NCBI GenBank assembly: GCA_963758025.1
Contig: CAVWUA010000023.1
Coordinates: 1-64,000, forward strand
Direction of reading: 5' to 3'
Source of the DNA: CAVWUA01 sp963758025
GTDB lineage: Bacteria; Planctomycetota; Planctomycetia; Isosphaerales; Isosphaeraceae
Length of the DNA: 64,000 bases
In this document: positions 46,407 through 55,324 of the stretch, piece by piece
Position numbering within the stretch: position 1 is the first letter of the stretch
Layout of the letters: the number at the start of each line of letters is the position of its first letter
Notes under the pieces: model-generated
Databases searched by the model: none
What the model saw: the letters and a program-made list of their open reading frames with translations, nothing else
Told to the model about the DNA's origin: nothing
Made by a program: the position numbers and the translations under genes

Positions 46407-48182
46407 ATGATGCCGCGAGCGAAATGGCCCGTGGGGCGAGCGATGGGGCTGGCCTGGCTGGGAATGGTCTGGGTGGTGTGCAGCGTGCTGGGGGCGGAAA
46501 CGCCAAAGTCCATCGGGCTGATCGCGGCCGACGCACCGGTTTATGTGGAAGTCACGCGCCCGGAGGCGATCATCGACCGCGCCTCAAGCGAGCATCTGCA
46601 ATTCTTGCTCAAGGCGGTTCCGGGTTATGACCGGGCCCTGGACGACCCGAAGTTGAAGGAATTTCTGCAGGTTGTGGAGTTCATCGCGGGTCAGCTCGAC
46701 ACCACGCCGACGCAGGCGATCCGCGACCTGACGGGGGGCGGGGTCGTCCTGGGCATCGAGGGGGAAAATCAGGCGATCCTCGTCGTCACACCCAGCGATC
46801 CGACCTTCCTCCAGCGGGCACACGACAAGCTGGTCGAACTGGCTCGGAAGGACGCGGCCGACAAGGGGAACCCGGACCCGATCAAGCAGAAGGAGTACCG
46901 GGGAATCACCGGCTACAGCGTCACGCCGAAAGAAGCGCACGCAATAATTGATGGAATGCTCGTCATCACCAGCGGCGGCGAGATGCTCAAGACGGTCATT
47001 GACCGGGTTCAGGACGGGTTTTCGAAAGCGAAGTCGATCGCCGCGAATGACCGCTGGTCGTCCAGGCGCGACGCGCTCGGCGCGGAGGATGTGGCCTGGG
47101 CGTTCGTCCGCCTCGACCGCCTGCGCGAGCTGGACCCCAAGCGGTTCGCTCCGGAGAAGATAGACCCGGGGGTGAAGTTCCTGTTTGGCCCCTGGATCGA
47201 GGCGGCGCGGGAGGGAGACTGGGCCTCTCTCAGTCTGGCCTGGACCGAGAATCGGCTCGGGGCCGAGCTGGCGGTGGCTTCTCCTGCCCACGGCTACTCC
47301 GACACCTACAAACGATACATTCCCCCGTCAGGGCAGGGGGCCTTGCCCTTGCTGACTCCTCCCGGAACGGTCGCCAGCCTGAGCCTCTGGCGTGATTTGT
47401 CGGCCATCTGGGAGGTGCGCACCGAGATCTTCCCTCCCGAGACCGTGCAAGGGTTGGCGCAGCTCGACACGGTCGCCGGACAGTTCTTCGGCGGTCGCGA
47501 TTTCGAAACGGGGGTCCTGGGGGCGTTGAAGAGCGACTGGCGCTTGGTCGTCGCCCGGCAGGACGTCTCCAAGATGAACCCGGTGCCGGACGTGAAGCTG
47601 CCCGCCTTTGCCATCGTGATCGGGCTGGACCCGGAGGATGAGGACTTCGCCCAGCGGCTGAAGGTGGCCTTCCAGTCGTTCATCGGCCTGGCCAACCTGG
47701 GCGCGGCGCAGCAGAAGGCCCCACCGTTGATGCTGGGTACCGAGGAATTCGAGGGCGTCACCATCTCCAAGTCCACCTACATGCCCCCGAAGGATGGCTT
47801 GCCCGCTGGCGAGCCAGTACACCAGCGTTTCAATTTCAGCCCCTCGGCGGTCCAGGTCGGGAACCACTTCGTTCTGAGTTCCAGCCTCGGTCTGGCCAAG
47901 GACCTCGTCCACGTGCTCCAGTCCCCTGGTGAATCGAAAGCCTCGGAGGCGACCTTCCTCGTCGAGGCCGAGGGGAAGGAAGTCGGGGGCCTGATCGAGC
48001 AGAACCGCGAGCGACTCATCAATCAGAACATGCTTGAAAAGGGCAACAGCAAGGAGCAGGCCGCGCAGGAGGTCGATCTGCTGAAGACGCTCGTCGAGTA
48101 TCTCAATCACGCCACGTTGTCTGTTCGAGACACCGAAGGCGGCCCGAGTTTCCAGCTCAACTTTGACCTGAAAGGCGAGTAA
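46407..48182 (+). CDS. Exported DUF3352-like protein, function unknown
   Basis: This intact 591-residue protein starts at tandem ATGs at 46407/46410 after AGGAG. An N-terminal TM/signal segment (MGLAWLGMVWVVCSVLGAE) precedes several alpha/beta repeats (SIGLIAADAPVYVEVTRPEA, GGVVLGIEGENQAILVV, TGYSVTPKEAHAIIDGMLVI) and a long central part. The pattern resembles DUF3352 proteins but the match is my inference. It may be a periplasmic or surface protein. It precedes DUF1800 by 41 bases, so it may be co-transcribed with it. Confidence 0.65.
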   Translation: MMPRAKWPVGRAMGLAWLGMVWVVCSVLGAETPKSIGLIAADAPVYVEVTRPEAIIDRASSEHLQFLLKAVPGYDRALDDPKLKEFLQVVEFIAGQLDTTPTQAIRDLTGGGVVLGIEGENQAILVVTPSDPTFLQRAHDKLVELARKDAADKGNPDPIKQKEYRGITGYSVTPKEAHAIIDGMLVITSGGEMLKTVIDRVQDGFSKAKSIAANDRWSSRRDALGAEDVAWAFVRLDRLRELDPKRFAPEKIDPGVKFLFGPWIEAAREGDWASLSLAWTENRLGAELAVASPAHGYSDTYKRYIPPSGQGALPLLTPPGTVASLSLWRDLSAIWEVRTEIFPPETVQGLAQLDTVAGQFFGGRDFETGVLGALKSDWRLVVARQDVSKMNPVPDVKLPAFAIVIGLDPEDEDFAQRLKVAFQSFIGLANLGAAQQKAPPLMLGTEEFEGVTISKSTYMPPKDGLPAGEPVHQRFNFSPSAVQVGNHFVLSSSLGLAKDLVHVLQSPGESKASEATFLVEAEGKEVGGLIEQNRERLINQNMLEKGNSKEQAAQEVDLLKTLVEYLNHATLSVRDTEGGPSFQLNFDLKGE

Positions 48183-48223
48183 TCGCGCGTCATCCGAGCC
48201 TCGAACTCTCCGGTGAGTCCACC

Positions 48224-49618
48224 ATGATGAGCCGATCCGATCTTTTGAATCAGCCGGACCGGGCCTGGGAGGCGTTCGAACCCAGCGCCTCCGACCCCTG
48301 GGATCATTCCCGCGTCGCGCATCTGCATCGGCGGGCAGGGTTCGCCCCGTCGTGGGAGGTGCTCGAACGCGACACGAAGGAGGGTCTCGACGCCAGCGTC
48401 GAGCGGCTGCTCCAGGGAGATTCGCATGCGCTCGACGGCCGCCCCGCATCCGCCTTCGCGAAGGACATGGACGCGATGGCGGTCATGTTTGGGGCCTCGG
48501 CCAATCTCACGAGAATGCAAGGATGCTGGTTCTATCGCATGATCTTCACCCCGCATCCCTTGCGGGAACGGATGACGTTGTTCTGGCACGATCACTTCGC
48601 CACGTCCAACGCCAAGGTCAACAACCTGAACCTGATGCGCCGGCAGAATGACCTCTTGCGCGAGAACGCGCTGGGCGATTTCCGCGCGATGCTCGTCGCT
48701 ATGGCCCGGGACCCGGCCATGCTCATCTGGCTCGATTCAACCGAGAATCGCAAGGCCCACCCGAACGAGAACTACGCGCGGGAGGTCATGGAACTGTTCA
48801 GCCTCGGACGAGGCCATTACACCGAGAAGGACATTCAAGAAGCCGCGAGAGCCTTCACCGGCGGGTTCGTCCTGCAGGATCGTTACCGGGAAAGTTACAA
48901 CGAGCACGACAACGGTAAGAAGACCATCTTCGGGCAGACCGGCCGGTTCTATGGGGACGACGTCTCCCGGATCTTGCTGGAGCAACCGGCCTGCGCCGAA
49001 TTCCTCTGCACAAAACTGTATCGCCACTTCCTCAGTGAGGTGGACGAACCGTCGCCGGAGTTGATCGCGCCACTGGCGGAGGAGTTGCGGACGTCGGATT
49101 ACGACATCGCGGTCCCTGTGCGGACAATCCTCCGCTCCCGGCTCTTCCACGATCCGGCGATGCGGCACCAGCGGGTGAAGTCGCCGGTGGAGTTCACCGT
49201 CGGAACGATTCGGGCGCTGGAGATCCTCAAGCCGACCGTCTCGGCGGATGCGATGGCGGAGGCGTGTGGCCGGATGGGACAGAGCCTGTTCGCGCCGCCG
49301 AGCGTCGCCGGCTGGGATGGCGGCCGGGAGTGGATTAACACGACGACGACCCTGGCCCGGACGAACTTCGTGCTCGCCCTGATTAACGAGACGAACGCGA
49401 ACCTCGGGAAGCGGTTGGATCCTCTCGACCTGGCCGAACGCCACGGCGCATTGAGCGACCCGACCGAATTTTACACCGAGTTGCTCCTGCAAGACGCCCT
49501 CGCCCCGGACGTGCGACGATCCATCTCCGCGGCCGTCAAGAGGGCCGATGGTCCATCGTCAGCGGCGCGCGAGGCGGCGGTGCTGGTCCTGACCGCGCTC
49601 GAGTATCAACTGGCGTGA
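48224..49618 (+). CDS. DUF1800 protein
   Basis: This intact 464-residue protein shows DUF1800 features: VAHLHRRAGFAPSWEVLERD, the metal-like motif MTLFWHDHFATSNAKVNN, REVMELFSLGRGHYTEKDIQ, EAARAFTGGFV and SVAGWDGGREWINTTTTLAR. DUF1800 and DUF1501 proteins are usually neighbours and thought to work together at the cell surface. Here the partner DUF1501 gene lies 1.4 kb downstream, with a carboxylate-amine ligase between them. It is soluble with no clear signal peptide. Confidence 0.88.
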   Translation: MMSRSDLLNQPDRAWEAFEPSASDPWDHSRVAHLHRRAGFAPSWEVLERDTKEGLDASVERLLQGDSHALDGRPASAFAKDMDAMAVMFGASANLTRMQGCWFYRMIFTPHPLRERMTLFWHDHFATSNAKVNNLNLMRRQNDLLRENALGDFRAMLVAMARDPAMLIWLDSTENRKAHPNENYAREVMELFSLGRGHYTEKDIQEAARAFTGGFVLQDRYRESYNEHDNGKKTIFGQTGRFYGDDVSRILLEQPACAEFLCTKLYRHFLSEVDEPSPELIAPLAEELRTSDYDIAVPVRTILRSRLFHDPAMRHQRVKSPVEFTVGTIRALEILKPTVSADAMAEACGRMGQSLFAPPSVAGWDGGREWINTTTTLARTNFVLALINETNANLGKRLDPLDLAERHGALSDPTEFYTELLLQDALAPDVRRSISAAVKRADGPSSAAREAAVLVLTALEYQLA

Positions 49619-49774
49619 GGCGCGTTTCCGATGGTCCGCGCTCGCACAATGACGGAAGCCCTACCTTTCGCGCGGGACTTGTGCGCCGCGAGGGAACCGA
49701 CGGTACACTGGAAGGAAACGCCGGATGCCGTTTCCGGCCTCCGACATTCCAGATTCCTCCCGAGGTCGATCCGC

Positions 49775-50890
49775 GTGGCACCCCCCAACAACGATTTCTC
49801 GATCGGAGTCGAGGAAGAATACCAGATCATCAATCCCTCGACCCGCGAGCTACTTCAGCGCGCCGCGGTGATCTTGCCGGAGGCACAGGACGCACTCGGC
49901 GACGAGGTGACGAACGAGCTGTACCTTTCCCAAATCGAGATCGGCACGCCAGTCTGCCGGACCCTGAACGAGGTTCGTACGCAGTTGATCCGGCTCCGGC
50001 GCAAGGTGATCGAGGCCGCCGGGCACCACGGCGGTCGGATCGCCGCGGCGGGAACGCACCCGTTCTCCCACTGGAAAGACCAGTCGATCACGCCGAAGGA
50101 ACGCTATTTCGGCATTGCCAGGAATTATCAGCAACTCGCACGCGAGCAGATCATCTTTGGTTGCCATATCCACATCGGGATTCAGGACCCCGAGGCCACG
50201 ATCCAGGTCATGAACCGCTCCCGCCCCTGGCTGGCCTGCCTCGCGGCCCTGACCTGCAACTCGCCATTTTGGGTGGGCATCGATACCGGTTACGCCAGCT
50301 ATCGCACGGAACTGTTCCAGCGGTTTCCGACGGTGAATATCCCGTTCGTCTTTGAATCCCGCGCGGAGTATGACCGCCTGGTCGAGAGCCTCGTCCAGAC
50401 GGGAACCATCAAGGATGCGACGCGGATCTACTGGGACATCCGCCCCTCGGATCGATTCCAGACGCTGGAATATCGCGTGGCCGACGTCTGCATGCGCGTG
50501 GATGAGGCGGTCATGGTGGCCATGCTGATCCGGGCACTCGCGAAGACCTGCTATGACCAGGCGATGCGCGACGAGCCGATCGAACACGCTCGCCCCGAAT
50601 TGCTTCGCGCCGCGAAATGGCGGGCCAGTCGTTTCGGGCTGGAAGGGGAATTGATCGATGTGGAATCTCGCCAGGCGATTCCCGCGCGGTTGATGATCGA
50701 GCGGTTCCTGGCGTTTCTCCGGTCCACGCTCGAAGACCTCGGCGAATGGGACGAGATCGCCCCGATGGTCCGCGACCTGGTCGATCGCGGCACGGGATCG
50801 GCCCGGCAACGCTGGACCTACGCCCACTCGGGACGCTTCGAGGATGTCGTGGACATGATCGTCGCCGAGACGGAAAAGGGAATCGTCTGA
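49775..50890 (+). CDS. Carboxylate-amine ligase (YbdK / GCS2 family)
   Basis: This ATP-grasp-independent ligase is related to gamma-glutamylcysteine synthetase. I chose GTG 49775 because GAGG is upstream and it begins directly before NDFSIGVEEEYQIINPSTRE. The 371-residue length matches the family. Active-site residues appear in GVEEEYQI, HPFSHWKDQ, FGCHIHIGIQDPE and IYWDIRPSDRFQTLEYRVAD. The exact substrate is unknown. It might supply a thiol or peptide. It lies between DUF1800 and DUF1501. Confidence 0.85.
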   Translation: MAPPNNDFSIGVEEEYQIINPSTRELLQRAAVILPEAQDALGDEVTNELYLSQIEIGTPVCRTLNEVRTQLIRLRRKVIEAAGHHGGRIAAAGTHPFSHWKDQSITPKERYFGIARNYQQLAREQIIFGCHIHIGIQDPEATIQVMNRSRPWLACLAALTCNSPFWVGIDTGYASYRTELFQRFPTVNIPFVFESRAEYDRLVESLVQTGTIKDATRIYWDIRPSDRFQTLEYRVADVCMRVDEAVMVAMLIRALAKTCYDQAMRDEPIEHARPELLRAAKWRASRFGLEGELIDVESRQAIPARLMIERFLAFLRSTLEDLGEWDEIAPMVRDLVDRGTGSARQRWTYAHSGRFEDVVDMIVAETEKGIV

Positions 50891-50984
50891 TCCGAGCACG
50901 ATTCTCAAGTTTTACACAAAGACAAATCGACGCGCTAACGCAACATGGTCGAATGTTTTTTCCAGTAAACAGGGGGGGCGATCC

Positions 50985-52238
50985 ATGTCTCGATTCCACC
51001 GCCGCGACTTCTTGAAGACGTCCCTGACCGCCAGCACGCTGGTGACGATGGGCTCGGCGACGATCCCGACCTTTCTGGCACGCTCGGCGCAGGCGGCCAG
51101 GGAGTCTGGCGCCGACGACCGCATCCTCGTCGTGGTTCAGCTTCTCGGCGGGAACGACGGGCTGAACACGGTTGTTCCGCATGGAATCGACGGCTATGCC
51201 AGGTCGCGCCGCGCCCTCCGGCTGCCTGCGGGACAGATTCACAAGATCACGGACGAGATTGGCCTGCATCCTCGCATGGGGAAATTGGCTGAGCTTCTTC
51301 AGGAGGGGCGTCTGGCCATCCTGCAAGGGGTGGGCTATCCCAACCCGGACCGCTCCCATTTCCGCTCGATGGAAATCTGGGAGACGGCCCGGACCGAGCA
51401 AGGGGCCCTGGAGACCGGCTGGCTCGGTCGCGTCCTCGATGAACATCCCGTCGGGCCGGGAGGCGACCTGCCGGCACTGAACATCGGCACGAGGGCGCTG
51501 CCCATCGCCTTCCGGTCGAAGCGGACCGAGGTGCCCTCGCTCGATAGCCTCGAACAGTACCGGCTCCGGCTCGCCGGTGACGACGCCCGCAAACGTGCTG
51601 AGCGCGAAGGGCTCGACAACGTCGCCCGCGTCGACCGGGGGGACGATCCGCTTCTAGGGTTCCTCCGTCGGAGCACGCTCGCGGCCTATGATTCCAGCAA
51701 GCGACTGGACCAGCTCTCGGCGGGGTCCGAAGACGCATCGAAGTACCCCAACTATGGACTCGCCCGGCGGCTGGAGCTGATCGCCCGGATCATCAAGGCT
51801 GGATTCGGCACGAAGATCTACTACACGTCGCTCGACGGATTCGACACGCACGCCAATCAGTTTGGCTCGCACGCCGCCTTGCTGAACGAACTGGCCGACT
51901 CGCTCGCCGCGTTCCATGCCGACCTGGCCGAAGCCGGCCAGGCCGATCGCGTGGCGCTGTTGGCCTTCAGCGAGTTCGGTCGTCGCGTGGCGGAGAACGC
52001 CTCCGGCGGGACCGACCACGGCGCCGCCGCTCCGGTGTTCGTTGTCGGGCCGGTCGCGCAGGCTGGGCTGATCGGTGCCCATCCCAGCCTGGAGGATCTC
52101 GACGACGGCGACCTGAAGTACCACACGGACTTCCGCCGGATCTACGCGGCGCTTCTGGAGTCGTGGCTTGGTCTTCCCGCCGCGCCCATCATTGGCGAAG
52201 GGTTCCTCCCTCTGGAACTCTTCCCCGGAACGGTGTGA
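50985..52238 (+). CDS. DUF1501 protein with twin-arginine-like signal
   Basis: This intact 417-residue protein has a Tat-type start (SRFHRRDFLKTSLTASTLVT). The DUF1501 fold shows ILVVVQLLGGNDGLNTVVPH, GVGYPNPDRSHFRSMEIWET and VALLAFSEFGRRVAENASGG, and the His-containing end TDHGAAAPVFVVGP resembles alkaline-phosphatase-like proteins. It is probably exported folded. The exact activity is unknown. Confidence 0.9.
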   Translation: MSRFHRRDFLKTSLTASTLVTMGSATIPTFLARSAQAARESGADDRILVVVQLLGGNDGLNTVVPHGIDGYARSRRALRLPAGQIHKITDEIGLHPRMGKLAELLQEGRLAILQGVGYPNPDRSHFRSMEIWETARTEQGALETGWLGRVLDEHPVGPGGDLPALNIGTRALPIAFRSKRTEVPSLDSLEQYRLRLAGDDARKRAEREGLDNVARVDRGDDPLLGFLRRSTLAAYDSSKRLDQLSAGSEDASKYPNYGLARRLELIARIIKAGFGTKIYYTSLDGFDTHANQFGSHAALLNELADSLAAFHADLAEAGQADRVALLAFSEFGRRVAENASGGTDHGAAAPVFVVGPVAQAGLIGAHPSLEDLDDGDLKYHTDFRRIYAALLESWLGLPAAPIIGEGFLPLELFPGTV

Positions 52239-52278
52239 ACAACGACCGGTGATCACCTCGATTCACGCCAGGAAACAC

Positions 52279-52327
52279 GCATTCCGGGGAGGAAAGTCCC
52301 GCCTTCCGGAACGCGGGACAGGAATGC
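52279..52327 (+). terminator. Two-part hairpin after the DUF1501 gene
   Basis: An outer 7-bp stem (52279-52285 with 52321-52327) encloses an inner 7-bp stem (52296-52302 with 52313-52319), and the 3' side runs into GCGATTTTGTTT. Position (about 40 bases after the stop) and the T tract suggest a terminator. Confidence 0.6.
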
Positions 52328-52574
52328 GCGATTTTGTTTCCAGCCGCAAATCGTGAGTGGCTCGGACCTTCCGCCAAGGGGCTTCCATCCGGCCCTGGAA
52401 TTGCATTCCAGGTGTCTCCAGGTCGGATCGGGTGCCGACCCTAAGAATCGGCCGACGCCAAGGGGAAATGACCAGGGAGGGTCTCGAACAGACGGGCCAT
52501 GCGGCCGTAGAATGGAAGATGTCCCCCTTTGCACAAGCCCCTTGAGGATCGATCCGTCTGCCGGAGCCCCTCCC
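52328..52574. other. Spacer with a perfect 8-bp palindrome
   Basis: Most of this 250-base spacer has no ORF or promoter I can support. At 52394-52412 CCTGGAAT pairs exactly with ATTCCAGG around a three-base loop. It could be an operator-like palindrome or a hairpin upstream of the YXWGXW gene. Confidence 0.35.
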
Positions 52575-55137
52575 ATGAATGACCCACGATTGCGGTGGTT
52601 CCCCGGTCTGCTCCTGGCGGTGGCGGTCGCGCCATCGGCCGCTCTGGCTGTGGACCCGAATGTGAATGGTAGGGCAGGGGACCTGAGCCTGTTCCTGCCT
52701 GGTGTCGACGAAGATCGACAGGTCCGGCCCGTTGCGGAAGGCCCCTTGCACGAGGCATTCCTCTCGCCGACGCGGGACCTCGCGCCGGATCACGTGGCGA
52801 AGTCTCCTCCGCCCCCGATCGTTGAACGGCCGGGCGTCGATGCCCCCGGCCCCCGCGCTCAGTGGATCGAAGGCTACTGGGAGTGGGACCCCAATCGCGA
52901 TGACTTTACCTGGGTCACCGGAACCTGGCGCAACCCGCCTCCCGGCCGGTTCTGGGTGAATGGCTACTGGAAACGTGACGCGGACGGATGGTATCGCGTT
53001 CCCGGTTTCTGGAGCGACCGCCGCACCGAGCGGATCGACTACCGCGCGGAGGGACCTCCCGCCGATCGGCCCGAGGAAGAAGTCGGAGAGGCGCCTGGTC
53101 CGGATTATTTCTACGTGCCCGGTCATTATGAACCGGATGGCGAGGGCGTCGTCTGGAAGAAGGGCTTCTGGTCCAAGGCCCAGCCGGGATGGGCGTGGGT
53201 TCCCGCTCAGTGGGTCCATCAGGCCGAAGGATGGAACTTCCAGGAGGGGTACTGGGATCGCACCTTGGAAGACCGAGGCATTCTCTTCTCACCCGCCGTC
53301 CCCGTCGCCGGGACAGAGGACGACGTCCTGACCTACCAGCCCCTCGCGCAGATCTCATCCGCGAGCTACGGACGCCTTTACGGCGCCTTCGGCCGCCCCA
53401 CGTACTACTACGACGGCTATCCCGGCTGCTATTACGACCCCTACGGCCGCTACTACGGCTACGGCCAGTATGGCACGATCGGACTCTACACTGGTTACTT
53501 CGACTATCCGTTCGGTGGTCTCTACGGCTATCCATACCTTGCGTCGAACCCCTACGGATACGGTTACGGAGTCGGTGGATACGGTTACGGCGCCGGGTTG
53601 GGCTACGGCTATCCGGGCTACGGTTTTGGCGGGTTCGGCTCGATCGGCCTGATCGCGAGTCTGCTCGGTAGTTATGGGTACTTCGGGACCCCCTACTACG
53701 CGAATCCCTACGCCGGGCTCCCGTATTACGCGTCGTCCGCCTACGGATATCCCTTCGGATATGGGCTCGGCTACACGGGGTTCGGTTCCTACGGATTCGG
53801 CTCTCCGTTCTTCGGATACGCGGGGATTCCGTTCTTCGGGGGATTCAACCGATTCCAGCACCACAACAATCACCATTTCAACAATCACCCCTATTATCCA
53901 GGAGGAGGTTCCCACCACGGTTGGCCAGGGCAGGGGACCGGAACGGCGATTCCGTCGAATCTCGCTGGATCGTTCCGAGGCGGAACGCGCTTGACGCCCC
54001 GAACGACACCCGGGATCGGCAGCACTCTGGGTAATCGCTCGGTTCTCGGCTTCCTCCAGGGTTCCGGAAACCCACGGACGAACCTCGCCACGATCAGTCC
54101 GAGACACCGAGGTAACACGCCCCCGCTGGCGAGCGTGCCGTTTGCCAACCCCTTGAACCACCAGATCCGGACCGCCTTGGGCTCTGGGCCGATCGGCGCG
54201 ACGGGGACTCCCGGATTCAACGCCGGGCACGTCGCTCAGACGCGCCACGTCGCCGCGCGGCCGGCGTTTCATCAGACGGGGACGAATGCCGCCGTGAATC
54301 CGTCGCTCTATTCCAGAACGCCGGCATCGGAACCACCCCGTCGATTCACCGCCCCCAGACGACGTCTCCCGCACTGGGATCGACACCGGCTTTCCGTCAC
54401 AACCAATCGATCCAGCCTGGTCTGAGAACGACCTCGCCCGCGCTGGGATCGACACCGGCTTTCCGTCACAACCAATCGATCCAGCCCGGCCTGGGAACGA
54501 CGCCCGGCTTGAGTCGGTCTCGAACAACGCAGGGGATGCAATCTCCGGCGTTCTCCGCGACGCCAAGGACCCTGACCTCGCCCGCCAATCACAACCTGGC
54601 CAGCCCGGCGCTGAGGCACCCCGGCCTCTCCCTCGGCTCTCAACCGGCAGTCACTCCGCGCACGGCGACGGGTCTGACACCGGGGCTGGGACAGGGACAA
54701 TGGAGTTCCCCTGGGGTTCGCGGGATGCAACCGGGCGCTATGGAGCGCTGCGATCGTCGCCGAGTTTGGGAAATCTTCCACGTTCGTCGATCTCCGGAAT
54801 CTCCCCGAGTTATAGCCCCTCCCTGGGAGCAGGGAGATCTTTCTCTCCGGCCCCGCACGTCTCGGGGTTTGGTGGAGGTGCCGCCTTGCCGCACGCCGGA
54901 GGTATCGGTGGCGGGTTCTCGGGAATGCCACGCGGTGGGGCTTCGGGCCTCGGTCTGTCTCCCTCGATGGGCGGCGGATTCGGCGCCGGCCACATTGGCG
55001 GGATGGGTGGCGGACATGTCGGCGGATTCGGTGGTGCTCCTGCGGGCGGATTCAGTGGCGGACATGTCGGCGGATTCGGTGGCGGCATGGGCCATGTCGG
55101 CGGAATGGGGGGCCATGCGGGCGGAGGACATCGTTGA
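52575..55137 (+). CDS. Exported YXWGXW / Gly-Tyr-rich repeat protein, two frameshifts
   Basis: This protein of about 850 residues has a signal peptide (RWFPGLLLAVAVAPSAALA). Residues about 90-230 contain YXWGXW-type repeats (WIEGYWEWDPNRDDFTWVTG; RFWVNGYWKRDADGWYRVPG; YFYVPGHYEPDGEGVVWKKG). A long Gly-Tyr-Phe region (GYGYG... about 270-430) and a His-rich patch (HHNNHHFNNH) follow. A break near 54318 leads to the frame with tandem 23-residue repeats, and a second break near 54745 leads to a Gly-His-Met-rich end (GGGHVGGFGGAPAGGFSG). It is probably a surface or outer-envelope protein. Confidence 0.75.
54359..54496 (+). repeat. Tandem 69-bp repeat (two units) in the YXWGXW gene
   Basis: Two copies with a 69-base period (54359-54427 and 54428-54496), including 44 identical bases (54374-54417 and 54443-54486), encode a 23-residue unit beginning TTSPALGSTPAFRHNQSIQP. 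A degenerate third start follows at 54497. The period is a multiple of three in the reconstructed frame. Confidence 0.9.
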
Positions 55138-55324
55138 GAGCCAGAGCCTCTCGGAAACCACGCCGCGGCGGAATTGCGGTAACGGTTAGAGGATCAGGTT
55201 GATCGTTGGTATCATGGCGAACGTCCCCGGAACCTCCCCACCCACGTCACCGTGGGCGGAGAGATCGGGGGCGTTTGCTATTTGCTATTTTCCCAGAGTC
55301 TTCATCCCAAGGAGCACGACGTTA

